From: Fagopyrum homotropicum
Taxonomy: Eukaryota > Streptophyta > Magnoliopsida > Caryophyllales > Polygonaceae
Assembly (NCBI GenBank): GCA_033239125.1
Contig: BSWB01000003.1
Span: 132,856,320 to 132,920,319, forward strand
Reading direction: 5' to 3'
Length of the DNA: 64,000 nt
Below are positions 22,458 through 35,063 of the stretch, piece after piece (position 1 is the stretch's first letter; each line of letters opens with the position of its first letter). The notes beneath the pieces are model-generated. The model made no database searches. It worked only from the letters and a program-made list of their open reading frames with translations, and was not told where the DNA came from. A program made the position numbers and the translations under genes.

Positions 22458-22622
22458 GAGCGCAATACTAGACGTCTACGGTCCAAGGAGATACCGATGT
22501 TGAGGATCCAGTGGTCTAGACGAGGAGATGATGAGGCCAATTGGGAGATAGAGGAGAGTATTAGACGTAATTATCCCGAGTTCTTTGCAAGGTTAGATGT
22601 TACTTCTGTTTTGACGAGTTAG
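22458..22622 (+). pseudogene. Chromodomain (C-terminal end of pol), Ty3 element G
   Basis: An open frame of 54 codons reads RSKEIPMLRIQWSRRG, then EANWEIEESIRRNYPEFF, and ends VLTS with a stop. This is the tail of the chromovirus integrase, a chromodomain that recognises chromatin marks. It is followed at 22790-22827 by TTTCGGGACGAAACTTC and the polypurine tract, then an LTR. Everything upstream in pol is missing because of the junction at 22394-22457. Confidence 0.85.
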
Positions 22623-22827
22623 TCCTCGGATGTGTGTCGTTAGACTGTTCATGTTTTATATTGGATTGAGTGATTATGTTTTATGTGATGTCTGTCTGAG
22701 CATGATGATTGAGTAGTTGCATGATAGAAAACCAAAATTTTAGGAAACTAAGTTTTACAAAGAAAGTCGAATGATTAGTTATAAAATTTTAAGTTTCGGG
22801 ACGAAACTTCTTTTAAGAGGGCACTAA

Positions 22828-23721
22828 TGTAATAACCGAAAAATTTAATCTCCGTTTAATACAAGATCAAACCGGATTTCGATTCCGATTCGCCAACCTT
22901 TATTCCCTTAAATAAAATAAAACGATATTAAATTCTATTATTTTATGTGACATTGATTCACATAATATGATAATTTATGTAACTCGTAATTAATCCCGTA
23001 CATTTTAAAAACCGAAGAGCGGTTCCGTGCGAAACAATTTATTCTTCAGCTCATATTTTAAACTAGAGGAACAAGCCCAATAGACCCGGCCCAAAAACAA
23101 TTACAATCAGCCCAATATCTAATCACTACTTTAAACCTAACCTAATCAGCTTAACCCTAATCTAATTGACGCTCTAATCCTACCCTTACCCTCCTCTGCA
23201 AGACGTGCTGCCGCTTTCATCTTCAGCAGCAATCGACGAAGCTTGTAACCACGTTCAACCGTGAGCCCGGCAACAACCAGCAGCCACCAGGCCTTCTTCC
23301 CGCCGACCTTGCCGACCCCAGGTGAGCCGTTGTCCTTGCCACCCGTTTCCTCCTCTTGGTTCCCGGATATCATCACTGAATTAAAACGCACAACATCAAT
23401 ACGAGACGCCGGAGAAGTGCAGTGGTGGTACCGATCGATACCGCAACAAAGGTCGTCCGGCACTGCAGTGGAAGTTACGAGGTAGGAGGAGCGGTGCAAC
23501 GGTGGAGCACAACCGAGCTAGTTTTGAACCCCTGCGAGCCACCCTGCAGAATCGAACCGGACTGGCTCTTCTTCGAGTACGTGACGAGTGGGCGGGACGG
23601 TGCGTTTCATCCCTCACCAGTACAGTTTGTATGCTTGTATATTGTATATGTAAGAGGTAGATTGGAGAGTGCAGGGTTGTTTTTTTTTGTACCAGTAGAT
23701 GAAGAGTTGGAGTAGATGAGG

Positions 23722-23773
<52 letters not shown>

Positions 23774-25261
23774 GGTTGGGTAGAGTACGTATATATAGAT
23801 GGCGGAAATGAAGATTGCGAGTATATATATTTATATATGCATAGGCATACATATATAGAGGTATAGAACGGGGTATATATACACCTATATATAGGTGTAT
23901 ATATAAGTATATATATAGGTATATATAAGTATATATATATAAGTATATATATAGGTGTATATATATATATATATATATAGGTATATATAAGTATATATAT
24001 TAGTATATATATAGGTGTATATATAAGTATATATATAAGTATGTATATAGGTATATATAGGTAGATATATGGGTATAAATATATAAGTACGAGTTGAGAG
24101 TTATGAAATTATGTAAAAATAATTGAGTTGAGGAGAAAGGTTAAAAACATGCTTGATGGTATAATATATGTAGAAGCGTAATTAGTAACTGGAGAGAAGG
24201 AGTGTTGTCCTTCTTCAGGTTGTCTCGAGTTTGGACCTTATAACTATAAGTAGCTATCCGAGAGATATAATTTATGGAAAACAAGATATGAAAGAAATTA
24301 GTAAAATTCAAGAATAAACTTCGAGAATTTACGACACTAAGGGTAAAATGGTCTTTTACCGTAAGAGAGCTTTTTCCGTTATTCCTTCGCATGAGGTTGG
24401 ATATTGAGATGTGATTTTGATCCACATGCCTTAATTGACAGGCGTTTGAGTTACCACGAGTACGGACTATTTTGAGACGTGTTAGAGAGTGTTTGGACTC
24501 AGGTAAGTCCTTTCGACTTACTTAGCTAGTTTCTGGATATTAGTTGGGTGATGATGGTTGTGTGTGCAATGTGTGTTATAATAGGAATAATAACTTGTTA
24601 GGACGACCGTGGTTATTATGTGTTAAGGCCCAAGTGTATGTATAACGGGCCGTGACATCACTGCCCAGCTCTGCCAGGAGACTGGGAGGTTCTCTATACC
24701 CAGACCATACAAGTACACGGTGAGATGCATCGGATCCACTCCTGATGGGTACACGGGGGCGGAGGCGAGGTTTGGGAATCCCTCGTGTCACAAAATAAGT
24801 ATCATTAGAGTGAATGACTTAAACGAAGATAATAAATGGACTTGTTTGAAAGCATGATGGGTGTTTATATTTTTATGTGTGTGTGCTATTATTATTCCTC
24901 TAATATTTAGATAACTAGCTAATGGTTTCTCTTGTTGTGTTTTTAGATTTACCGCAGGTTAGACCAGCAGCTGAGTGATCCGGAAGTAGTGGTCAGCCGG
25001 GTCTCCGTACTCCTTAGGGTTGGGGTTGTTGGTTGTTGTGGTTTCTTTTGTTAAGACAGTTGTTGTTTTTCCCTTTTAAGTACATTAGGCTGCTAGACCG
25101 TGTTGCATTCATTACCTTAAAATACTACTTTATGAATTTCGGTTTTCCTTATTTGTGTCTTGTTGCAAGATACTAGTAATATTGTTGTCAAACTGAGGTC
25201 GGGAACCATTGTGAGGTCCTAACCAGTAATGTCCCAAGTTCTGAGAATTCGGGGTGTTACA
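22828..25261 (+). repeat. LTR of element G, with internal sequence on both sides
   Basis: Starts TGTAATAACCG after AAGAGGGCACTAA (polypurine tract) and ends GGGGTGTTACA, followed by a PBS. Length 2,434 bp. Because a 3' internal end precedes it and a 5' leader follows it, it is neither a normal 5' nor a normal 3' LTR. The stretch 23725-24075 is expanded in TA and TATATAGGTG-type repeats. A GC-rich stretch at 23170-23600 is LTR sequence without a supported gene. Confidence 0.88.
24505..24946 (+). other. LTR intron-like module (element G)
   Basis: CAG|GTAAGTC at 24505, CTAAT, TGTTGTGTTTTTAG ending at 24946; 442 bp. Donor hairpin GTAAGTC-CTTTC-GACTTAC. Second hairpin CGAGG...CCTCG at 24766-24785. 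Confidence 0.5.
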
Positions 25262-25264
25262 ACA

Positions 25265-25719
25265 TGGTATCAGAGCTCTAGGTTGGCAACAATGGCGCTT
25301 GAAATCTTCTGAAAGACCGAATAAGTACTTGAGCAGAACCCGAAAAGGGATCTGGGTTTTAAAAATGAATTTTGGTTTTCAAATGCATGCATAGTCTGGT
25401 TGGGAATAGAAAAGTACGGCTGACCACCACTACTACCGCGGATCTCAGTATGCTTAGTATGAACTTTAGGTTGTTACTCTCTTTGGACTTATTAGCTATA
25501 ATAATAGGTGATATAGATAAGCATATGCCGAAGATTAGTAGAATTTATAGTTATAGTATGCCCTTAACGGAGATAATAAAATGAGATCCTCATTCAGTTG
25601 ACACACCTAAGTATATTTGAAGGGTTTCAACGTAAGGATAAGTATGCTCAGCTTATGAGCATTAGGGTAGGAGAACGTCCGGGCAACTCCTTCGGACTTG
25701 TTGAGGAACGTTGAGACGG
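25265..25719 (+). other. PBS and 5' leader of element G, truncated
   Basis: TGGTATCAGAGCTC (25265 on) and the next 450 bp match the leader of element F (35066 on) and, inverted, that of H. The match ends near 25719 at GAGACGG, where segmental-duplication copy 2 begins. No gag remains. Confidence 0.8.
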
Positions 25720-25782
25720 AAAAGTATTTTAAGGAGATGAAATTGAAGCTTTTATACCCTCGGTGTTATCTTACTTTGACAG

Positions 25783-25967
25783 CTTGGCTACGAGGTAGAC
25801 GATACAAAATTCGAGACTTTATTTTCACGTTTTAAAGAGATGGCTCATAATAAAAAGGTTTGACAAATTTCCTCTTTATTTTTATATACAAGAGGAAATT
25901 ATCAAATTCTGAATGACTTAATTTTCTTTTGGCAGGATATTTCGGATGATGACTTGAAGTCATTGAT
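25783..25967 (+). pseudogene. Duplicated IPMS-like exons 3 and 4
   Basis: Same two exons as 19652-19836, at 25783-25857 and 25936-25967, with identical splice borders and open frames. The last codon pair differs by one base (TTGAT for TTAAT). Just downstream (25977-26012) is a partial repeat of the end of exon 3, TTTAAAGAGATGACTAATAA. Preceded by retrotransposon leader, this copy has no upstream exons and is likely a non-functional partial duplication. Confidence 0.75.
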
Positions 25968-27261
25968 GTAACAATGTTTAAAGAGATGACTAATAATAAA
26001 AGGTCTTTGAATTTTTTTTCTTCTTTGAAAAATAAGGTTGTTGAAGGGATAACGACATATTTTATAAGTTTGTATTGTTTGAACAAGGTGAAAACGCTAG
26101 AAATAATATGATGTATTAGTATCGGCATAAACTTAGTGAGTCAATACAGTGCGGGTTCATACGCTTGAAAATACATATATGTTATGTAATAATTGAAAAT
26201 TTAAAAACTCGGTTATCTCTTCACGATTCTTTTGTAAGGTTGACTCGTTGTTAACTTTAGAGACGAGTCTCGTAAGACCCAAGAGTAAAAAAAATCCTGA
26301 CGAATTTTTTTTTAATGTTTGCAAAATACTCTATAATATCAAAATGGATTAATCTCTGAGATAAGAACTATTTAGATTTGACCAAATTAAATAATTAAGT
26401 ATTTTTGAGATTACTCTCTAGTAACTAGCTAGGCTCATGATATAAATATGTTTAGTAAATGTACCCCTAATCAAATCCCTTACCTTCCAACTTCAATTTA
26501 TTAAAAGTGGTAAAAATTAAAGAGACATTCGAGAGGAAGATTATTGTACGACTTGCCAATTGATAAATTATAATTAATCTTCATCCGTTTAAATTGTAAA
26601 TATCACATTAAAAAGGGAGATCATATGCTAAATGAACTTAATTAATTATATTAAATTAAATGTCTACTGAACCTCGTATCCTAATTCAAAAAGAGAGGGA
26701 AGGCCTAATGTTTTATATATAGATACTTAATGGCCTAATTAAAGTCCATTAATTCCGCCATTTTGCACCAGTTATGTTTTCAAGTTCCGTTTGGCTATAA
26801 ACGGTGGTCATCAATTTGGGCTCCTTTGGTACGATTTCCATGAAATTAGAAATCGAAATCGGAATGAGTCATATCAATACCTCGTGTTTGGTAAGACTTT
26901 GAATCAGAATGAGAATGATTCCATAGAATGACTCATTCCAACTCTAGAGAAGAAGTTGATTTCATAAATTATAGGTGAGTATCTTATTCAAACATAAACT
27001 CATTTTAAGTTTAAAACTACATTGGGCTAATTAGGTAAGTAGGCTTTTTTATTTTATTGTTACTAACTAGGTCTTTTCTAGTTTTCTATTTAGTAAATAT
27101 ACCCCATGATTTTTTTACCACTTTCATTTAATAGTAAGGTAAAACTAATTAATCCTTCTATTAAAAAAGAAAGAATATTTGATGTTTGTTAAGTAAATTT
27201 TGATTTTAATTACTGAATTTGTTTTTTATTTTGTTTTATTGCCCTTTTTATTTTCTGTTTT

Positions 27262-27683
27262 CATATCGGACATTTACATACCGGACATTAACATACCGGG
27301 CATTTACATACCAGACATTTACATACCGGACATTTTATATACCGGACATTTTACATACCGGACATTTACATACCGGACATTTACATACCGGACATTTTAC
27401 ATACTGAAAGTTCATACCGGACATTTTACATACTGAAAGTTCATACCGGAAGTTCATAACAAAATTTTTCATACCGGAAGTTCATACCAGAAGTTCATAC
27501 TGAAATTTTTTATACCAAAAGTTCATACCGAATTTTTTTATACGGAAAGTTCATACCAAAAGTTCATACCGGAAGTTCATAACAAAGTTTTTCATACCGG
27601 AAGTTCATCCCGAAAGTTCATACCGGAAGTTCATACCGAAAGTTCATATCGGAAGTTCATAACGAAATTTTTCATACCGGAAG
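27262..27683 (+). repeat. CATACCGG minisatellite, copy 2, left part
   Basis: Same organisation as copy 1: CATTTACATACCGGA units, then TTCATACCGGAAG units. Cut at GGAAG by LTR B; the array resumes at 42623 with GGAAG, the target duplication. Confidence 0.92.
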
Positions 27684-27861
27684 TGTAACACCCCAAATTC
27701 TCAGAATTTGGGAGCTACGGGTAAGGACCTCACAATGAGTCCCGACCTTAGTTTGACAACAACTTTACTAGTATCTTACAACAAGGCACAAATGTATTTA
27801 AATGCTTTAAAAATAACCAACAGTGTGAAGGAACAACAATGGCAACCTTACACCACAAAAA

Positions 27862-27900
<39 letters not shown>

Positions 27901-28279
27901 GCATGCCGTATGGAAAACTCCCCCGTCCCCATCTAATGAGTACGTGGACCCGGCTGACCATCCGTCTTGGGTCTCTCTGCAACTGTTTATCTCTACAAAA
28001 TCTACAACACAGATAAACAATTAGCTAACAATCTAAATATGGCAGAATAAAGATAGCACAACCACAACCAAGATAATATAAAACAAACATCACGTTGTCA
28101 CACAATTCGGTTATTATCTGATAACTTAGGTGATTCACTTCATCCCGTTTTAAAAATTGTAGCACGAGAAATCTTAAGATTCTCGCCTCCGTTCCTTATC
28201 CAACTGGTGATGGTTTGGCACACCTCGGCCGGTGGCGTCCCCGCAAACCAAGTGTGGACTAGTCCCGAAAGAAACCCCC

Positions 28280-30818
28280 TGTAACACCCCGAATTCTCAA
28301 AACTCGGGACATTACTGGTTAGGACCTCACAATGGGTCCCGACCTCAATTTGACAACAATATTACTAGGATCTTGCAACAAGACACAAATAAGGAAAACC
28401 GAAATTCATAAAATAGTATTTTTAAGGTAATGAATGCAACACAGTCTAACAGCCTAAAGTACTTAAACAAAGGAAAAACGAACAACTGTCTTAACAAAAG
28501 AAAGAATGACAAACACAACCCCAACCCCCACTCTAAGGAGTACGGAGACCCGGCTGACCACTACTTCCGGATCACTCAGCTGCTGGTCTAACCTGCGGTA
28601 AATCTAAAAACACAACAAGAGAAACCATTAGCTAGTTATCTAAATATTAGAAGAATAATAATAGCACACACTCACACATAAAAGAATAAACACCCATCAT
28701 GCTTTCAAACAAGTCCATTTATTATCTTAAGTTAAGTTACTCATTCATGCTAATGATACTTAGTTTGTGACACGAGGGATTCCCAAACCTCGCCTCCGCC
28801 CCCGTGTAACCATCAAGAATGGATCCGATGCATCTAACCTTGTACCTGCCTGGTCTGGGTATAGAGAACCTCCCAGTCTCCTGTCAAAGCTGGGCAGTGA
28901 TGTCACGGCCCGTTATACATACACTTGGGCCTTAAACATAATAATAACGGTCGTCCTAGCAAGTTATTATTGTTAAAACACGCACGTAGCACACACAACC
29001 ACTATCACTCAATTAATATCCAGAAACTGGCTAAGTAAGTCGCAAGGACTTACCTGAGTCAAATAATCTCTAACACGTCTCAAACAGTCCGTACTCGTGG
29101 TAATTCAAACGCCTGTCAAATAAGGCATGTGGATCAAAATCACATCTAGATGTCCAACCTCATGCGAAGGAATTACGGAAATAGCTCTCTTACGGTAAAA
29201 GACCATTTTACCCTTAGTGTCGTAAATTCTCGAAGTTATTCTTAAAATCCTACTAATTTCTTTTAGCATTTGTTTTCCATAAAATGTTTCTTTCTGACAA
29301 TTCTTATCAGTTAAGTTAGCTCGAAACCATTCCTCAAAATATAACACTCCTCCTCTTTCCAGCTCTCACTCTACCCTCTCATATGTATATATACATATGC
29401 ACATACTCTAACTTTTCCTTCAACTCAAATAAATCCGTAACTACTATGTATTTATATATATATATAGCTACATAATTCATATTTCCCCAACTCGCACTCA
29501 TGTGAGTAGATTCTTATATCTATCCACATGTATAAACTTATAAATCACTTATATGTACACTTCTACATCATATTCTATATATGTACGTATTCTATGCTGC
29601 GTTGCCTATATTTTCTCAACTCGTACTCATATATACATACTCGTATGTACACCTATATATATATATACTTACCTATATATACGTATATTTATATACTGCA
29701 TACACAACTCCTATATAAGCTCATACCTTCCCACGTACACAACAACTCTATCTATATATATAAACATACTGCAGGATAAGAACTCACACTACAGTACTCA
29801 ATCTACCCACCAATTACTTTGTAAACCTATCTACTGCAACTCCAAAACAACAGGAAAGCAGCATAGGAACGGACAGTGCCGGACTCACCACGGTGTGCTT
29901 CGATCCGGTTCGGTGGCAGCCCTCCCGACTGCAATAGTGAAGAAGAAGGTGATTCACAAGATGGGCGCATCAGTGACGTCCCCAAATCGGCTTGCTCTCC
30001 GACTCGCCTGCCCTCCACAGATGTACTCGCGTTCAGGCTGTCACCGCAACAACAAGAACAACCCAGCCCCTTCGTCATTTTATGTCGTAATACATACAGA
30101 GAAGGAGGGAAAAAGAAGCAACAGGGACTCACCTTCTGCAGCAGCACGGACGTTGCCGGTCGGCTAGCGTGCAGGGTCGCGCTGGTGGCGGTTGCGAAGT
30201 CACGTCTTCGGCCCTAGCTGCTCAGCCGCGTCGCAAAGTGCGGCTAGCTATTGTGCGAAGGGTTAAAAATTCGGAGGCTGCAACTATGGAGACAACTCGA
30301 GAGGGCGAGTTCTTACCGGTGTTCCCTTCTGGAGAGGCGTGAGACTGCGGCGGCGTTGGGCGGTGGTCGACAGAGAAGGCGCGGTGGCTCGGTGGCGGCC
30401 CTTGTGTTGTGCGTTGTTGTGGTTGACTTTCGTACAGAGAGAGAGATGGGCAGCAGGAGCGGCGATAGAAGAAGGGTTAGATAGGATTAGAGCGTCACTT
30501 AGATAAGTTAAACTAATTAGGTTAGGGTTAAATTTTTGGGTTAGGATTAGGCTGAAATAGATGGGCTGACAGTAAGACAAATGGGCCTAGTAGTGGGCTA
30601 GATCCAGTCAGCTCTCTTATTAACACAAGGATGCGAAAACTCGTTACTCGCCCCGGATTTCCGGTTATGTACGGGAATTTATATAATACGGAATTATATT
30701 CCGTATTATATAAATTATTATTTTATTTATTTATTTATTTATTTATTTAATTACGATTGACGTATCGGAATTCGGTTAAGTTCAGGTTTAACGGAGTTTA
30801 AAATTTTCGGTTATTACA
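28280..30818 (-). repeat. Solo LTR of the element A/G family
   Basis: TGTAACACCCC at 28280 to TTATTACA at 30818, 2,539 bp, with CCCCC on both sides (28275-28279, 30819-30823). The uninterrupted target is visible in copy 1 near 21770. There are no internal sequences, so recombination between LTRs removed a full element. GC-rich 29830-30480 is the same LTR region as 5930-6420; ORFs there are not supported as genes. Confidence 0.9.
28604..29053 (-). other. LTR intron-like module (solo LTR)
   Basis: Minus strand: CAG|GTAAGTC at 29053, CTAAT, TGTTGTGTTTTTAG at 28604; 450 bp. Donor hairpin identical to that of element A. Confidence 0.5.
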
Positions 30819-32252
30819 CCCCCAATGCCCTCGGGCTAACTGAGCAGAATGCTACCGCCCGTTATTGTTAGACCATATATGTAAGTCAGTCGATGATTAC
30901 TATGAAATACACTAGTACACACATCATTCAAACACCACTATCATCATTCACACTCATATCTAACAACTAGCTAAGTAAGCCCAAAGGACTTACCTGAAAT
31001 AGATCTCGACTCTCTAATTCGCAAATTGATATGTAACTGTATGAATTCAGTGGCCTGCCAAAGGATGCAAGTGTGTCAGCACACTTTCTAGGTAATTAGA
31101 ATTCTAAGACTTCTAAGATAGTAGATCCTATTAGAACATAATTGATTACAATACTAATTTATGGTAAAATGACTATTTTACCCTTGGTCCTAAAACTTCC
31201 AAAAATTCCCTAATTTATGCTTAAACTCTTATTTGGGACTAAAATGTCATATTCTAACTCCTAAAGATGAGTTTTGGTTACAACTTGGCAAAATACCCAT
31301 TTTCCTATTTTTCGAAAGATCATTAAGGTCCAACTTCGGCTTCAAATATAAAATTCGAATAAACTTATAAAATTCCGAAATAATTCCTTAGGTCATCTAT
31401 GATATCCAATCTACTCATAGGCACAAGAATTTCTAAAAAATGTTCAACCATCACCTCTACAAAAAATTCTAAAGTTTGTTACAACACTTAAAATTTCCCA
31501 TACTTAGCCAAAATTCACTACTGGAAAAACAGCTATAGTACCCTACTTTGGAGTCTTATAACACATTTATTCTCAAATTTTGACACCATAAGCTACATAT
31601 ATCCATCTATGACCTATTAAAATTTAAACGGTGGATCTTCACTGTAACTTCTTAACATTGGTCTACAATATTGACAGTTTCTAACTTCCCAAAACTGTAG
31701 AAAACACCATTTATTTCCAGCAGATTATTTCTATTATTTTTGACACCCTCTTCTAATCCCAACTAATTACTGATCCAAGGTCCTAAGTTCATCAGCAACC
31801 CAACAACACACTCCAACTTATTCCATTATAGAGCTATGTATCTAAGGGAGGGAGAGGAGATTTAGTTACCCTTACTAAGGTCCTTGGTTGAAGCTTGGTA
31901 GAGATCTTGGCGATGGGGAAAGGCTCTCGATCTAGGGTAGATTGTATGCAGAACCAAGTCCTGGAGACGAATAGCCTGTACAGAAGCGATTCCTGGAGGC
32001 AACTGAGTGTGTGTAGAAGGTCGGGCGTTTGCTGGCACCTAGTCTGCACTAACTAGGACGTGAAAAGGGGAGCAAGCCAAGGTTATGTTGTTGAGGATCT
32101 CGGTTTTCTGTCAAGATGGGAGTGACGTAAACAGGCGTCACTCACCTGTATAAGTCGATCAGAAGGTGTAGATACACAGAGGAGTACGAGGGAGGAGACA
32201 AACATTACCCCTAGTTAGGTTGCGAGATTGAGAGTGGTGGACGATTGCCTGT

Positions 32253-35063
32253 TGTAATACCCGAAAATATTAAACTCCGTTTAATACCGGATCAAACCGG
32301 ATTCCGATCCGGTTACCTAAATTCTTTTATTTAAGAATAAAGCGATATCAATTTCTATCATTTTATATGACCTGGATTCACATAAAATGATAGCTTATAT
32401 AATTCAGTAAATAATTCCGTAAACAATCCCGTATGATTAAAACTCGAAGAGTAGTTCCGTACAATTTAATGTTTCACTTATTAACTTCATCCTATAACTA
32501 GATGAGCAGACCCAATTTAACTAGCCCAAACAACCTCCAACCCAAACCCTTTTCCCTATTTTGGCCCAGCTCTTCATGCCAGCCTTACCTTAGCCAGTAC
32601 CTCGCAGTCCAAAAGGCCCAGTTGATGTTGATCTCCACATCAGGGGCCAGCTATAACAGATGGGTCGGCCCAGCCACAGGAAGGAGCAACCAAGGCCAGC
32701 CGTTACATTTTTTACCCCTCTTAACTACTCTCTATCTCTCTCCTATTGTGATATCTCCACAAATCCAGCCCGTATCTCGCTCTTTCCTATCTCGTATACC
32801 TTCAGATTCGATCTTCCCTTACGTACACACCACACCGATCATAGACCGTCTCCAGCGCCTCTCCTCCTCTCGCCGCAACAGTTGGACGGACTCTTGTCTT
32901 CGAGAACCTGTAAGGCGCAACCGTAGTGAGCCTTCTTCGATCTCTCCTTCCTGTTACATATTCCAACTCCAGCACCACCTCATCTAGTGTCGACAGTAGG
33001 ACGAGAAGCCTCAACACTAGCAACAGACGCTGGAACCGTGCGAGTGCAGTCCTGTCCGGACCATCGTCCTCAGCACCGAGCCCTACTCCACTCTCGTCAA
33101 TCGATCGAGCCTCAAATCCCCCTTCTATATCTACGGGTAGAGTCAGTATATTCTTCCTTAACCTTCACCTGGGTGACTTCTTACAGTGACTCACCCTCTT
33201 CTTTTTTGTGCCGGACGAACCTCACCTCGGCCCAATCGGATGTCAACAGTGAGACTAAGTGGAGCCGTCCAACCACTGCAGCAGTGGAGCCGATCCTAAC
33301 CCTCGATTCCCTAGTCCAGTGGTGCTGAGCGACACCAGTAGCTCCCGTGGATCCATCGGTGTAGCAGTCCGGTATGAGATCAACCTCCCTTGTTTCCTGT
33401 TATTGGAAAGATGAAGTTATGTATGTGTATAGTGATCTTCATAGGATTCGAACCTCGGACATGTGGACTAGGATTATGTAGATTTTAGTGTGCAGTGAGA
33501 CTCAAACTGCTGACCTCTGGGTATAAATAATGGGAACAGGTGCTGCCCTGGAGAATCGAAACCAAGACTTCCTGCACACCTTATATTCCAGCCTTGATCT
33601 GCTAACTTTAGGACCTAGTTTCGATACCTTAAATCGAGAATCCACCGTTGAATTTTTAATATGTTTGAGATAGAAATATGAAGTTTACTGTATTAAAATT
33701 TGGGAGAAAGTTAACGGTCGGAGTAGAAGTTATAAGCTCCCAAAGTAGAGTAGTAGGGCTGTTTTTTCCAGCAGAAGAAAATTTGACTAAGTATAGAAAT
33801 TCTAGCCTTTATTCCAACTTTAGAGAATTATGTAGGAATTATGGTTGAGTATTTTTGAGAGATCTTTGCCCCTATATTTAGTATGCATATCATAGAGAAT
33901 CTATAGATTTATTTCGGAATTTAATTCTTTTATCCGAGCCTCATATCTTAAGCCAAAGTTGGACCTTATCGACTCTTTATGAAAGTCAAGAATGTGTTTA
34001 ACTCTTCTAAAACTTTAACAAACTTCCTTTCTAGAGTGAGAGTGTGTTTTTGAGTTCTAAAGATTTGCTTAAAACCTTGCTATAGAATGTTAAAGAGTTT
34101 CGGAACCGGGGTTAAAATAGTCAGTTTACCTTAAAAGGGCATTTTAGTAATTTTCTCTTGATGAGTTTGTGCATCTTAGAAGTTATAGAATTCTAAGATT
34201 ATGGGATGAATTTTGATCCACGTGTCTTGTATGACAAGCGTATGAGTTTCTACGGTTGCAGACCGAGTTGAGAATGTGAGAGTTGTGGTTGATTCAGGTA
34301 AGTCCTTGCGACTTACTTAGCTATTTTCCGGATATTAGTTGAGTGATAATAGTGGTGTGTGTACCATGTGTGTTATAATAACAACTTCTTAGGACGACCG
34401 TCGTTATTATGTGTTAAGGCCCAAGTGTATGTATAACGGGCCGTGACATCACTACCCAGCTCTGCCAGGAGACTGGGAGGTTCTCTATACCCAGACCATA
34501 CAGGTACACGGTGAGATGCATCGGATCCACTCTTGATGGGTACATGGGGACGGAGGCGAGGTTTGGGAATCCCTCGTGTCACAAAATAAGTATCATTAGA
34601 GTAAATGACTTAATGAAGATAATAAATGGATTGTTTGAAAGCATGATGAGTGTTTATTATTTTATGTGTGTGTGTGCTATTATTATTCTTCAAATGTTTA
34701 GATAACTAGCTAATGGTTGTTCTGTTGTGTTTGTTTTTTAGATTTACCGCAGGTTAGAGAAGCAGTTGAGTGATCCGGAAGTAGTGGTCAGCCGGGTCTC
34801 CGTACTCCTTAAAGTGGGGTTGGGTGTTTGTTTGTCGTTTCTTTCTTCATATTATGACAGTTAGACTTTTAAGTTGTTTAAGTATTGTGGGTTGTTAGAT
34901 GTTGTTGCATTCATCTCTTTAAAATAATATTTTATAAATTTTGGTTTTTCTTATCTGTGTCTTGTTGCAAGATCCTAGTAAAATTGTTGTCAAACTAAGG
35001 TCGGGACCCATTGTGAGGTCCTAACTAGTAGCGCTCCGAGTTCTGAGAATTCGGGGTGTTACA
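32253..35063 (+). repeat. 5' LTR of element F
   Basis: TGTAATACCCG to GGGGTGTTACA, 2,811 bp. ORFs at 32502-33328 lie inside it and recur in the 3' LTR, so they are LTR-borne and unsupported as genes. On the minus strand 33440-33580 holds motifs like the tRNA B box, the best being AGGTTCGAATCCT. The 3' LTR lacks about 310 bp present here (about 34439-34753). Confidence 0.88.
34298..34741 (+). other. LTR intron-like module (element F, 5' LTR)
   Basis: CAG|GTAAGTC at 34298, CTAAT, then a T-rich tract ending TTTTTTAG at 34741; 444 bp. The donor hairpin is intact. In the 3' LTR the donor remains at 41461 but branch site and acceptor are deleted. Confidence 0.5.

Larger units (their letters stand above)
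25720..31451 (+). repeat. Segmental duplication, copy 2
   Basis: Second copy of 19589-22394, interrupted by the solo LTR at 28280-30818. It keeps about 340 bp (26460-26798) missing from copy 1; the missing part is bounded by TAAA on both sides. After 31451 LTR B continues where copy 1 is broken. Confidence 0.88.

Noticed and set aside
31500..31530. CACTACTGGAAAAACAGC resembling a CACTA terminal repeat
   Set aside because: The same block is found, inverted, in the F LTR (near 33765) as ordinary LTR sequence, with no second end or TSD.
32502..33328. Overlapping ORFs of 87-161 codons in the F LTR and again at 39785-40491
   Set aside because: Present in both LTRs of the same element, overlapping in several frames, with no recognised domain.
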